Notes: generated by a model from the letters alone, not told the origin. DNA of 51,657 nucleotides from Actinomycetota bacterium (GCA_021324355.1 JAJPJD010000033.1:1-51657); one strand, 5' to 3'. Shown: positions 6,942 through 14,043, numbered from the stretch's first letter. Program-made: numbers and translations.

Positions 6942-7166
6942 ATGCTGACCCCCGCCCAGCGCTACGCCCGTGAGTGCGAAGGCAAGCGTTCCTATCGTTC
7001 GGCCGCAGCTGCCCGCCGCTGGCAGCGAGAGAACGATGGGCGCCACCCCGGGACCTCCCAGCGCCTTGAGCCGTACCTGTGCACGTGGTGTGGCTTGTAC
7101 CACCTCGGCCACAAGAACCGCCCAAAGTGGGTGGTCGAAGAAAGGAAACCTGATGAGACTGTTTGA
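6942..7166 (+). CDS. Small protein with CxxC/H zinc-finger-like motif
   Basis: This 74-residue protein opens LTPAQRYARECEGKRSYRS and then carries YLCTWCGLYHLGHK, a CxxC followed by two His residues that forms a probable zinc site. Short proteins with this Cys-Cys-His-His ending are common in actinobacterial phages, usually without a known role. A GAGG sequence lies just upstream of the ATG at 6942. The gene begins a new run of overlapping small genes and overlaps the next by 14 bases. Confidence 0.65.
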   Translation: MLTPAQRYARECEGKRSYRSAAAARRWQRENDGRHPGTSQRLEPYLCTWCGLYHLGHKNRPKWVVEERKPDETV

Positions 7167-7623
7167 GGACGACCTGCGGCGGCAGCGCCGTGAAGCCAAG
7201 GAAGCCGACGAAGCCCGGCACCGACGGGACCGTGATGCCTTCCGCGAGGCTCGCGCTCGAGCTGAAGCCGCTGAGCGGGAGCGCCGGGAGGCGACTGCGA
7301 AGGAGCTCCCGGCGCCACGGCCGTGGCCTGGCACCGAGCCCGAGGCGGTCGAGGCCCGCAGGCAGGCTGCAATGGAGCGCGCTGCCGCCGCGCAGGTCGC
7401 CCGAGAAAAGGCGCTTGCCTTCCGCAGCGTGGTCGCAGAGGCGGTGGTAGCGACGACTGCGAGGCTGGAGGCCGCCTACGCGGCCCACGACCTTGAAGGC
7501 TATGTCGAAGCCCACAGCCGCCACGAAGCGCTTAAAGCGCTGCTCGGCCGCCTGGATAAGGAAGAGGCTGATCGCCGCCGGCGCGCCGCCATGCCCATCC
7601 TCGTCGGCGCGGTGAGGATCTGA
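7153..7623 (+). CDS. Charged coiled-coil protein of unknown function
   Basis: A 156-residue protein, mostly Ala/Arg/Glu-rich helix: residues about 5-60 (DDLRRQRREAKEADEARHRR and on) and 75-150 should form long coiled coils. There is no signal peptide, membrane segment or known motif. AAGGA precedes the ATG at 7153. Its place in the run leading to the TerS-like gene suggests a structural or scaffold-like role, but nothing in the sequence proves this. Confidence 0.6.
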   Translation: MRLFEDDLRRQRREAKEADEARHRRDRDAFREARARAEAAERERREATAKELPAPRPWPGTEPEAVEARRQAAMERAAAAQVAREKALAFRSVVAEAVVATTARLEAAYAAHDLEGYVEAHSRHEALKALLGRLDKEEADRRRRAAMPILVGAVRI

Positions 7624-7624
7624 G

Positions 7625-8125
7625 ATGCCGCTCCCCCCGCACCTCCGGCCCCTCGAGAGCGACCTGCACCGATTCTTGGAGCAGGAAACGCGCAACCCCG
7701 TCCATGGCCACGCGGCCAAGAAGCTCCTCGGAGCCATCAGCAACAACAAGAAGGAGGCATCCACAATGAAGAAGTCCCAACTCAAGGCGCGCCTTGCGCA
7801 AGTCGAAAAGCAGCTCAACGGACGCGTCTATAAGGGGGGCGTCAACCCGGCAGCGGCGAACGATGTCTTTGCCAGCGTCGTCCGGGGTGTGCCGTCACTG
7901 CAGCAGGTCGAGCTCGCGATGAAGGCCGCCGCCACGGAGGCCGATCGCCAAGGCGACGCGCAAAAGGCACGTGAGATCCGCAACGAGCTGGCTGTCCTGA
8001 AAATGCAGATCGCCGAGCGCGCTCGGCAGCTGCGGCCCTCGCCGGGTCCCATGGGGCCCGGCAGCGTGGAACTGTTCGCCCGGACCGGCACCCTGGGCGA
8101 CGATCCAAGTGTCGAGGGAATTTGA
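7625..8125 (+). CDS. Helical protein of unknown function, two candidate starts
   Basis: The frame opens at ATG 7625, one base after the preceding stop, and encodes 166 residues. An internal ATG at 7766 has a much better ribosome site (AAGGAGG eight bases upstream) and would give a 119-residue protein beginning MKKSQLKARLAQVEKQLNGR, a coiled coil. The helical region at about 90-140 (EADRQGDAQKAREIRNEL) is also coiled-coil-like. Either the short form is the real product or both forms are made. I do not recognise the family. Confidence 0.55.
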   Translation: MPLPPHLRPLESDLHRFLEQETRNPVHGHAAKKLLGAISNNKKEASTMKKSQLKARLAQVEKQLNGRVYKGGVNPAAANDVFASVVRGVPSLQQVELAMKAAATEADRQGDAQKAREIRNELAVLKMQIAERARQLRPSPGPMGPGSVELFARTGTLGDDPSVEGI

Positions 8126-8126
8126 C

Positions 8127-8633
8127 ATGGCTGTCCCATCGACTCCGAGCCAGCACGCCGAGACGATCGCCCGCCAGCTCCGGGCAGTCGACCTGTCAGG
8201 CGGTGCGTCGACCGCGGACCGGCACTCGAACAGCGCTCGAGCCGTCGCGAGCGCCTTCACCCCCCTGAACACTGGGGGGAACCTGCTCGCGGCGTATGCC
8301 GCGTGGAAGGCACGCCAGGCCGAGCTCGATGCTGCAGGCATTGGTCGGCCTCTCGATGCCACTGCACGGAAGCTGGATGTCACCGCGGACGATGTGCGTC
8401 GCGTTCGCACCAAGCACGCCCGAGCAGCTGCTCGCCACCTCGCGAAAGCCCGCCGGGAAGCACTGTTGGCCGGTCCGGCCCTCGAAGACCACGCGATGAG
8501 GAAAGCTCGCAAAGCGTACAGAAAGCACCTTCCCGCTGGGCGAGAGCCTGCTGTCCACCGGGCCCACGTGAAGTACCAAAAGGCCGGCGGCAAGCTCGGT
8601 TTGGCTGCATTCCGCAGGAGGCTCGGCGCATGA
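8127..8633 (+). CDS. Basic helical protein of unknown function
   Basis: The 168-residue protein is Ala/Arg/Lys-rich. The middle contains LDATARKLDVTADDVRRVRT, which resembles a helix-turn-helix, followed by a strongly basic helix (ARHLAKARREA). DNA or RNA binding is therefore plausible but unproven. The ATG at 8127 follows the previous stop by one base. The stop overlaps the next start as ATGA. Confidence 0.5.
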   Translation: MAVPSTPSQHAETIARQLRAVDLSGGASTADRHSNSARAVASAFTPLNTGGNLLAAYAAWKARQAELDAAGIGRPLDATARKLDVTADDVRRVRTKHARAAARHLAKARREALLAGPALEDHAMRKARKAYRKHLPAGREPAVHRAHVKYQKAGGKLGLAAFRRRLGA

Positions 8634-8905
8634 TCCGCCGGTTTCGCCAGTGGCGCAGGTTTCGCCACGCGCTCGTCCATGAGAACCCCAGGCGTCTGAG
8701 CCCGAGGGAGTACCGGGCTGCACTTGTGGCGCAAGAGAAGGCCCTTGCCGCCGTCGAACGTGAACAGCGGGTCCCCTGGCCCCACGAGCTGATTGAGCGA
8801 CGCCGGGCTGCCTTGCGACACTGGGCAGCACATCAGGGATTCGTCTCGAAGGACCAGATGGCCGCGTTCTTAGAGCGGCAGCTCCGAAGGGGAATGAGAC
8901 CATGA
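8630..8905 (+). CDS. Small basic protein before TerS-like gene
   Basis: The 91-residue protein is rich in Arg and aromatic residues at its N-terminus (MIRRFRQWRRFRHALVHENP), followed by a helix containing EYRAALVAQEKALAAVEREQ. It has no known domain. ATGA overlaps on both sides place it inside a translationally coupled string ending with the small-terminase-like gene. The highly basic N-terminus suggests nucleic-acid binding. Confidence 0.5.
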   Translation: MIRRFRQWRRFRHALVHENPRRLSPREYRAALVAQEKALAAVEREQRVPWPHELIERRRAALRHWAAHQGFVSKDQMAAFLERQLRRGMRP

Positions 8906-9447
8906 CGGGCAAGCGCCGTCGGGATGGAACGCCCACCAGTGACCGACAGGACGCCCGCGGGTATTCCTGGCCGCCGTTTGAGCCTGGGAACACTGTCTCA
9001 GTGCGCCATGGCGGGTTCTCCGACAGGCTCGTCAGCGAGCGTGCCAAACAGGTGCGCGCCCTGCTCTTTGAGAACTACCCCTATCTCGCCGACGATGTGT
9101 TCGCGGAAGCCCTCGAGCGTTACTGCCGGGCCGAAGCCCGGGCCCAGATGCTCCACGAGTGGATCATGGCCGTCGTCGAGGGGTCTGTTGAGGTAGCGCC
9201 CAGGAACGGTCGACCTCGGACAGGGGTCGAGGCTGTCCCGCCCTATCTGTGGTCCGAGGCGTCACGTGCCGAGGCGAACGCACAGAAGTTCGGCCAGGAC
9301 ATCGGGCTTGATCCGATCGGTCACGTGCGTATCGCCCGCGATCTCGGGCTTGTGGCCCGTCTGCGCGGCCAGCCCGGCGGCGGCGTGGAAGCCCTTGCCC
9401 GCAAAGGCAATGCCCTGCGCCTGCTCCAGGCCGAAAAAGGCCCATGA
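8902..9447 (+). CDS. Small terminase subunit-like protein (TerS)
   Basis: This 181-residue protein opens with a basic tail and then SWPPFEPGNTVSVRHGGFSD, the N-terminal signature of TerS-like proteins in many actinophages, followed by a helical region (RAKQVRALLFENYPYLADDVF) and a C-terminal part with IGLDPIGHVRIARDLGL. TerS recognises the pac/cos site and hands DNA to the large terminase. Here no large subunit follows. In PICI satellites a lone TerS redirects a helper phage packaging motor to the satellite genome, and this is the proposed role. The match is by pattern, so homology needs a profile search. Confidence 0.7.
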   Translation: MTGKRRRDGTPTSDRQDARGYSWPPFEPGNTVSVRHGGFSDRLVSERAKQVRALLFENYPYLADDVFAEALERYCRAEARAQMLHEWIMAVVEGSVEVAPRNGRPRTGVEAVPPYLWSEASRAEANAQKFGQDIGLDPIGHVRIARDLGLVARLRGQPGGGVEALARKGNALRLLQAEKGP

Positions 9448-9635
9448 GCATCCTCGAACCGGGCGGTTCGATCATCGGGGCACCGTCCACGCGGGCCGTC
9501 ATCCGCCATGCCGCCTCCTTCGACTTGGCCCATCCCCACTTCTCGCCCATTGGCTACCCGGTCCAGGTGGCAGAGGCGCTGTGCGGCTTGGCGCGGGCGC
9601 TGGGCACCGTGTTCCCCGCCGGCGAGACCCTCTAA
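9444..9635 (+). CDS. 63-residue ORF directly after TerS, in frame with the tail-like gene
   Basis: The ATG overlaps the TerS stop (ATGA), so translation here is likely. The product contains FDLAHPHFSPIGYPVQVAEA and stops at a TAA (9633-9635). The following tail-like frame is the same reading frame, and conserved-looking sequence of that domain begins soon after the TAA. This ORF may therefore be the detached N-terminus of a longer virion protein interrupted by a nonsense codon, or a separate small protein. I do not recognise it. Confidence 0.5.
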   Translation: MSILEPGGSIIGAPSTRAVIRHAASFDLAHPHFSPIGYPVQVAEALCGLARALGTVFPAGETL

Positions 9636-9710
9636 GCTGGGCTGATCGTCGCCCAGCCGTGGACCGAATCCACCCCAATCGCTGCCGGCGCCTACGCGGT
9701 CGCCCAATAC

Positions 9711-10832
9711 ATGCAAGACTTTGAGACGTTCAACCGGCATGTCTACGTGTGCACGACGGCAGGCACCACCGGGGCGAGCGAGCCTGCGTGGAACATGACG
9801 CCCGGGGGCACCACAAGTGATGGCACCGTCGTGTGGACCGAATGCAGCCGTCAGTTCAGCTCGTGCATCTTCACCGGAGCCGAGCCGTCGACGCTCGGCT
9901 ACGCACGCGCCTCGTTCGTGAACGACACCATCAACTTCCAGGACCCGAGCACCCCGAACCCCATCATCTCCTGGCCGGCGCCCTCGGGAAGCGCCAACGC
10001 CGCGTGGTCCATGGTCGTCGGGTTCTTCATCGCCGATGCCCCCACCGGAGACGTGACGGACGGCGTGAATGTGTACGCGTGGGGACTGACCGCGCACGAG
10101 ACCATGGCCGTCGTCCCGCCCACAGGGCCCGCGCAGGCCCCGTTCTTGTACCTCGGGTCGAATGCCATCCACACCGGGCTGTACCTGAACCCCACCGTCG
10201 CGGACTTCACGAGTACCAGTCCGTTAGTTCTCACGCGGGACTGCGCGGACTACAGCGCACGTCTGCTCTGTGTCGTGATGGCGAACCCGTCGAGCAGTGC
10301 CGACTGCTCGGTGAGCGACAACGCTGGTGGGACCTGGACCGAGGTCTGCACCGAGTACAACTCGACGGTCGGGACTCGCATCTCGTGGTTCGCCTGTCCA
10401 CCCAATGTCGCAACCGGCGGGTCGGTGGAGTTCACGATCACATGGTCCGGTGCTGGCGCGAGCGGGACCTTCGGGGCGACCGTGTACGAGTTCGCCGGCG
10501 TGAGCGCCGACAGCGGCCGCCCGTGGACCTTCACCCCCGGGACCCCCGTGAGCGGCCCCGGACTGCTCTTCGCCGCGCAGCCGGTGATCGTCCCCCAGAG
10601 CGTGGTCATCGTTGGGTCGAACTCGAACTTCGCCGAGCAGTCCGCGCAGACCGGCTACCCGGTCGGCCCCTGGCAAGCCATCTCGGGGCCGACCGCGTCG
10701 GGACGCTCGGTGGCGAACGCCGTCTTTCTGGTCGCCGACGCCCCGACGCCGGCGGGCTATTTCCCACCCGGGCCCTATCCCGCTGGCATCGTCTACGGGG
10801 TAACGGCCGGGGTCGTCGCCGCGCCGTACTGA
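9711..10832 (+). CDS. Phage tail/adhesin-like beta-rich protein
   Basis: The 373-residue product opens with a carbohydrate-binding-like module of phage tail proteins (HVYVCTTAGTTGASEPAW, then GTVVWTEC). The module seems to begin upstream of this ATG, at about 9660 (PWTESTPIAAGAYAVAQY), in the open frame after TAA 9633. The middle and C-terminal parts are beta-sandwich-like (GGTWTEVCTEYN, SVEFTITWSG, ATVYEFAGV), as in actinophage minor tail proteins. No signal peptide or membrane segment is seen, so it is a virion-type rather than a secreted protein. An isolated tail-like gene without tail-assembly genes is unusual. The true start is uncertain. Confidence 0.65.
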   Translation: MQDFETFNRHVYVCTTAGTTGASEPAWNMTPGGTTSDGTVVWTECSRQFSSCIFTGAEPSTLGYARASFVNDTINFQDPSTPNPIISWPAPSGSANAAWSMVVGFFIADAPTGDVTDGVNVYAWGLTAHETMAVVPPTGPAQAPFLYLGSNAIHTGLYLNPTVADFTSTSPLVLTRDCADYSARLLCVVMANPSSSADCSVSDNAGGTWTEVCTEYNSTVGTRISWFACPPNVATGGSVEFTITWSGAGASGTFGATVYEFAGVSADSGRPWTFTPGTPVSGPGLLFAAQPVIVPQSVVIVGSNSNFAEQSAQTGYPVGPWQAISGPTASGRSVANAVFLVADAPTPAGYFPPGPYPAGIVYGVTAGVVAAPY

Positions 10833-10997
10833 GCGTCAAGGATGCCGATACCACCCTTCCCGGCCTGGGAGACGGCCACGCTGGCGCGCCCCAGGCGCTT
10901 GCGAGTGGCGCGCCTTGGCGGCTTCCCCAGTACGTCGAACAGGAGGGCCCCGAAAGACCCTCCCGTTCGTTCGCCGGCAGCGTGGGGCGTGCCCCAA

Positions 10998-11333
10998 TCA
11001 GGACGACAGGACTTCGCTCCTCGCTCGGCCCGGGCGTGGCAGGCCCACCCGCGCCTCGTACTCCTCGTCGGTCCACTCGTCGGCCCCGCAGGTGAAGTCC
11101 CGGTCCGCTGGGAGCGCCTCGAGGTATTCCACCACCTCACCGATCCGATCGTCCACGGCATCTTCGAGAAGGTCGATGAACTCCTCGACTATCAGACCAC
11201 CGCCAAGTTGCTCCTTTAACACGTTGATGCGGCGAGCGAACGCTCGTTCGGCGTGGGACTCTGGGCCCCCGAAGTAGTGCGGTGGTGCGATGGGCAACCG
11301 CCGCGTGGCCATGCTGCCGTAGTCCTTCGTCAT
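10998..11333 (-). CDS. Acidic protein of unknown function, divergent from an HTH gene
   Basis: The 111-residue product has a helical, acidic central part (VEEFIDLLEDAVDDRIGEVV) and a tail with DEWTDEEYEARVG. A strong ribosome site, AGGAGGGAGG, lies four bases before the ATG at 11333. It is transcribed divergently from the small HTH gene at 11396 across a 62-bp region with repeated operators, so the pair may form a regulator/partner unit such as antitoxin-toxin or antirepressor-repressor. That is inference; the protein itself is not recognised. Confidence 0.6.
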   Translation of the reverse strand: MTKDYGSMATRRLPIAPPHYFGGPESHAERAFARRINVLKEQLGGGLIVEEFIDLLEDAVDDRIGEVVEYLEALPADRDFTCGADEWTDEEYEARVGLPRPGRARSEVLSS

Positions 11334-11352
11334 ACGCCTCCCTCCTGAGAGA

Positions 11353-11398
11353 GTGACTACTTGTCACATGCCTAGCATTCACCTAGTCTTGTCATATG
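11353..11398 (+). promoter_or_regulatory. Leaderless promoter and operators of the 11396 HTH gene
   Basis: TTGTCA (11361-11366), a 17-bp spacer and TAGTCT (11384-11389) are followed by six bases and the ATG at 11396, so the transcript probably starts at the ATG. Two near-identical copies, TTGTCACATG (11361-11370) and TTGTCATATG (11389-11398), cover the -35 box and the start site; an inverted repeat GTGAC/GTCAC lies at 11353-11367. The layout suggests autoregulation of the divergent pair. Confidence 0.55.
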
Positions 11399-11611
11399 TC
11401 AAGTACCTTCGAAATCATGCCGCACCATCTTGTCGGAGCCGCCGAGATCGCCCGCATGTTCGGTGTCTCCCGCCAATACGTCGACCAGCTCAGTCGTCGA
11501 GACGACTTCCCTAAGCCCGAGGTGGAACTGGCGAGCGGTCGAGTGTGGAAACGCGAGGCGGTGGAGAAGTGGGCTCGAGCAACCGGGCGCAAGATCGTAA
11601 AAGGGACCTGA
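11396..11611 (+). CDS. Small AlpA/excisionase-type HTH protein
   Basis: The 71-residue protein is a single winged helix-turn-helix: LVGAAEIARMFGVSRQYVDQ, then FPKPEVELASGRVWKREAVE. This is the AlpA/HTH_17 pattern used by prophage and satellite regulators and excision factors. It is a second such protein in the element (the other is at 3971), so one may serve excision and one transcription. The leaderless promoter and flanking operators point to tight autoregulation. Confidence 0.72.
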   Translation: MSSTFEIMPHHLVGAAEIARMFGVSRQYVDQLSRRDDFPKPEVELASGRVWKREAVEKWARATGRKIVKGT

Positions 11612-11779
11612 ATGACAATCAGACTTCTTGAGCATCGGCCTTCCGCACGGGACCCCGGTCGGTCGCCCTGTCTGCCACAATCGGGCGTGATCGAGCCCCA
11701 GCCATGGCGGTGAACGGTATCGAGCAACTTTGTCATCGCTGCGATATCGTCCTTTGCGGCTCAGCAAGGGGAGGGGCAG

Positions 11780-12094
11780 GTGAACGGGTGGGAACGCCAC
11801 GCTCGGGCATCGTGGAAACTCGCTGCGCAGATATGGAGTGGGATTGACAACTACCACCGCTACCGGAGGAACCGCCCGACAGCCCAGAAGGTCAAGCTCG
11901 GATGTCTCGCCTTCGTCGTTCTTTGGATTCCATTCGTAATCCCGTTTATCGTCTATTCCTACGTGGCCCTCGCGGCTGCCGTTGTGTCCACCTACGCCCT
12001 CCTCGTGAGCATTCCTTGGGGTGTTAGCGCCATCGTGGCGAGGATTCAGAAGGAGGGCGTCTATGCCATCCATAGGTCTCGGAAGAGGCAATAG
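11780..12094 (+). CDS. Small membrane protein with two helices
   Basis: The 104-residue protein has a charged N-terminus (about 1-36) and two adjacent hydrophobic segments (about 38-60, LAFVVLWIPFVIPFIVYSYV, and 62-88), ending in a basic tail (RIQKEGVYAIHRSRKRQ). It is predicted to be an inner-membrane hairpin with both ends cytoplasmic by the positive-inside rule. The GTG start at 11780 follows a purine-rich AGGGGAGGGG. It is followed by the gene for an MmpS-like secreted protein, and the two may form a small envelope-directed cargo unit. Family unknown. Confidence 0.6.
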   Translation: MNGWERHARASWKLAAQIWSGIDNYHRYRRNRPTAQKVKLGCLAFVVLWIPFVIPFIVYSYVALAAAVVSTYALLVSIPWGVSAIVARIQKEGVYAIHRSRKRQ

Positions 12095-12104
12095 TCCCTA
12101 CGTC

Positions 12105-12882
12105 ATGACAAAAGTGGCTAGCAACTGCGCTGGTCGCACTTTTTCTTGTCACGATTGGCGGCGAGTCGGCATCAGCGGAGACGACTGCGCAGAGAGGGTG
12201 GCTCCATCGTTATGGCCCACTCTTCAACGGGCTTGTGATTGCCACCATCAAAGCTGAAGGAGATTCGCAAAACTACGCGATCGTACCGCTGCTGAAGGAA
12301 CGCAGACAGGTGTCCGCTGATGTCGTTGACCTTCGAAGAGACCCTCCATTCCCCCGGGGCCACGGATGGACTAATGATCTGTCACGCTTTCAGTCGGAGT
12401 CTGCGTCCTGTATTAGCGAGGCCGAGGCTCAGCAACCCGCCGACACCCCGATCAGCAACATATCTACAAAGCAAGCCCCGTTAAGCCTTGCTATCAGCGC
12501 CCCGGCCGCGACGAATGCACCGCCCCAATCCAAAGCAGCTTCACCACCGACGACTGCGGCATCGGCCCAGGGCGCTTACTTTGCCTGCACCGGCTCGGCC
12601 CCCGAGGGTGTGGACATCACTTACGGGACCGACAGTTCAAACCTGAACGGTGGCGACCTGCCATGGTCAGCCGTGCTCACGCTGGACCCCAACGCTCAGT
12701 ACTACTACGTCGATGCCCAGCTGCAGGGTCCCGACGGGGATATCACCTGCACAGTAACCGTCGTCTACAAAAAAGGTGGAGTGACTCAGACGGCCACGCG
12801 GACCGGAACTGCCCAGGGCGACTACAACATTGCCAGTGCCGAGATCTGTTCGGACCTCACAGGCGGTTGGACGCCGTGCTGA
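12105..12882 (+). pseudogene. MmpS-like secreted protein with apparent 1-nt frameshift near the start
   Basis: The ATG at 12105 gives M-T-K and then goes out of frame. If one A of the AAAA run at 12110-12113 were absent, the frame would read a signal peptide (WLATALVALFLVTIGGESAS) and run to the TGA at 12880-12882, about 258 residues. The mature part has an Ala/Pro/Ser-rich linker and a C-terminal beta domain (VDITYGTDSSNLNGG, LPWSAVLTL, DITCTVTVVY) like the MmpS domain of actinobacterial envelope proteins. Alternatives are a sequencing or assembly error, programmed slippage, or true inactivation. Without the shift, translation could only start internally, for example at the GTG of 12235, and the product would lack the signal peptide. 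Confidence 0.6.
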
Positions 12883-12965
12883 GCTGAGTTTGGTTGCATC
12901 AAATGGCCTGCGGGGCGACTCCAGGGCCGAGCACGCCCTCCGGCAGCCGTGCAGCGGCGCCAGCG

Positions 12966-13299
12966 GCTCACGACTCAAACCGGGCCCCGGGTAGCACCGC
13001 CGAGTACTACACGATCGGGCGGGCGCCCTACTTGGGCGAGCTCGCCTCCGCGCTTGCCCGAGCTGGACGGCTCGGGGCACCTCGTCGACGTAGGCTGCGG
13101 TCCGGGTGTCCTGCCGCTGGCGCTAGCACAGCTGTTTGATCGGGTGGTGGCGCTCGACCCCGAGCCCGACATGCTCGAGGTTGGCCGGCAACGCTGCGAG
13201 CAGGCTGGGATCACCAACGTGCGGTGGGTCGAGGCCGCCGCTGAGGACCTGGCCACGCTGAGCCTCGCCCCGTGCAAGGTGGTCGCCTTCGGCCAGTCA
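12966..13299 (+). pseudogene. Broken class I SAM-dependent methyltransferase
   Basis: The first part (GSTAEYYTIGRAPYLGELAS) is in one frame; after a shift near 13050-13060 the second part continues LVDVGCGPGVLPLALAQLFD, the SAM-binding glycine motif I, and VVALDPEPDMLEVG, whose acidic residue contacts the ribose. It then breaks off after KVVAFGQS, in the region where motif IV follows. Frameshift plus C-terminal truncation make it a remnant. The break coincides with the 3' end of an unrelated minus-strand small ORF, which suggests an illegitimate junction. Confidence 0.65.
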
Positions 13300-13302
13300 T
13301 GT

Positions 13303-13466
13303 TCATGCCGACTCCTTCCGTGCCGTCCTAGCCTGGGCCGCGATCTCACGTCTACGTTCTGCCTCTTTGCCCTTGTCAGGCCCCCTTTTCGGCCGCGCGC
13401 TACAGCGGCTGGGTCCTTCTCTTTGGTTTCGGGAGGGCTCGCTTGCCCAGTAGCCTCCTGGACCAC
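13303..13466 (-). pseudogene. Small basic GRKGG protein gene with frameshift
   Basis: The minus strand from GTG 13466 reads DPAAVARGRKGGLTRAK; a one-base shift then gives EAERRREIAAQARTARK and a TGA at 13303-13305. The combined 50-55 residues match the small basic proteins with a GRKGG turn and ERREIA helix that are scattered in actinobacterial genomes. In the present sequence the two halves are in different frames, so the gene is either broken or contains a sequencing error. Confidence 0.4.
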
Positions 13467-13597
13467 GGCCCAGGCGACTTGGGACGCGTCCCCGCCCTAG
13501 GACTGCGCTTCATGCGGCTCCCACTACCTGGTGACTGTCCTATTGGGTAGGACATTCGTGATCCTAAGCGCGCGTGGTACCACGGTGGTGGTAGGTT

Positions 13598-13641
13598 TCC
13601 TATACCCCAGGGTTGAATCTGACCCTACCCCGGGGTATAAT
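13598..13641 (+). promoter_or_regulatory. Strong leaderless promoter inside nested palindromes
   Basis: TTGAAT (13613-13618), a 17-bp spacer and a perfect TATAAT (13636-13641) are followed by six bases and the ATG at 13648. The same region is a nested inverted repeat: outer arms TATACCCC and GGGGTATA, inner arms AGGGT and ACCCT, with the -35 in the centre and the -10 in the right arm. A further inverted repeat, GTCCTA/TAGGAC, lies at about 13536-13553. Confidence 0.65.
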
Positions 13642-13647
13642 CGTGGC

Positions 13648-14043
13648 ATGACCAAAACCGTTGACGAACTGTTCGAAGAGGTCCGGCAGGCCAAAGCACA
13701 GATGGACCGCCTTCGGGGCCTCATGGCCCAGATGGCCCAGTGGCGAGCACAGTCCCTGGCACAGCTTCGGGGATTAGGCATTCCGGTCGCCGACATCGCC
13801 GCGCGCCTGGGGATCACCCCAGCCGCGGTCTACAAGGCCCGCGAGGACATGGGGGTGGGTGTAACGACCATCTCGACCCCGACCATTGACCTTGATGACC
13901 TCTGGGGTCGTATCGCTTCTCAGTTGTCGATAGTGCGCAACATCCGTGCTGGACGGACCCCCTTGGCGATGAGCCCTCATGGGTTGCAACTGTTAGAGAA
14001 CGATCTAGCGGCGGTGCTTGAAGTTCTCACCTTGTATCGCTGA
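13648..14043 (+). CDS. HTH protein, probable autoregulated repressor-like gene
   Basis: The 131-residue protein has an N-terminal coiled-coil segment (VDELFEEVRQAKAQMDRLRG), then a helix-turn-helix (LGIPVADIAARLGITPAAVY, about 45-65), and a C-terminal helical part without a known domain. It is the last gene before the right att site, is preceded by the best promoter in the element, and its operator palindromes suggest self-control. It is a candidate for the maintenance repressor of the integrated state, based on position only. Confidence 0.65.
   Translation: MTKTVDELFEEVRQAKAQMDRLRGLMAQMAQWRAQSLAQLRGLGIPVADIAARLGITPAAVYKAREDMGVGVTTISTPTIDLDDLWGRIASQLSIVRNIRAGRTPLAMSPHGLQLLENDLAAVLEVLTLYR

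Noticed and set aside
10842-11219. Rightward open frame after the tail-like gene
   Set aside because: It overlaps the minus-strand gene 10998-11333, which has a strong ribosome site and natural-looking composition; the rightward product looks random.
12105-12257. Short zero-frame peptide from ATG 12105
   Set aside because: After the first three codons it is Cys/His/Arg-rich nonsense; the +1 frame gives a signal peptide and domain, so a frameshifted secreted protein explains the site better.
4186-13466. Known defence systems (restriction-modification, BREX, CBASS, retron, Abi)
   Set aside because: No nuclease-methylase pair, cyclase, reverse transcriptase or Abi signature is visible; the methyltransferase at 12966 is a broken small-molecule-type enzyme fragment.
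1718-14043. Actinomycete integrative and conjugative element (pSAM2-like)
   Set aside because: Integrase, prim-pol and excisionase would fit, but there is no FtsK/Tra translocase or spread gene, while a TerS-like and a tail-like gene are present.
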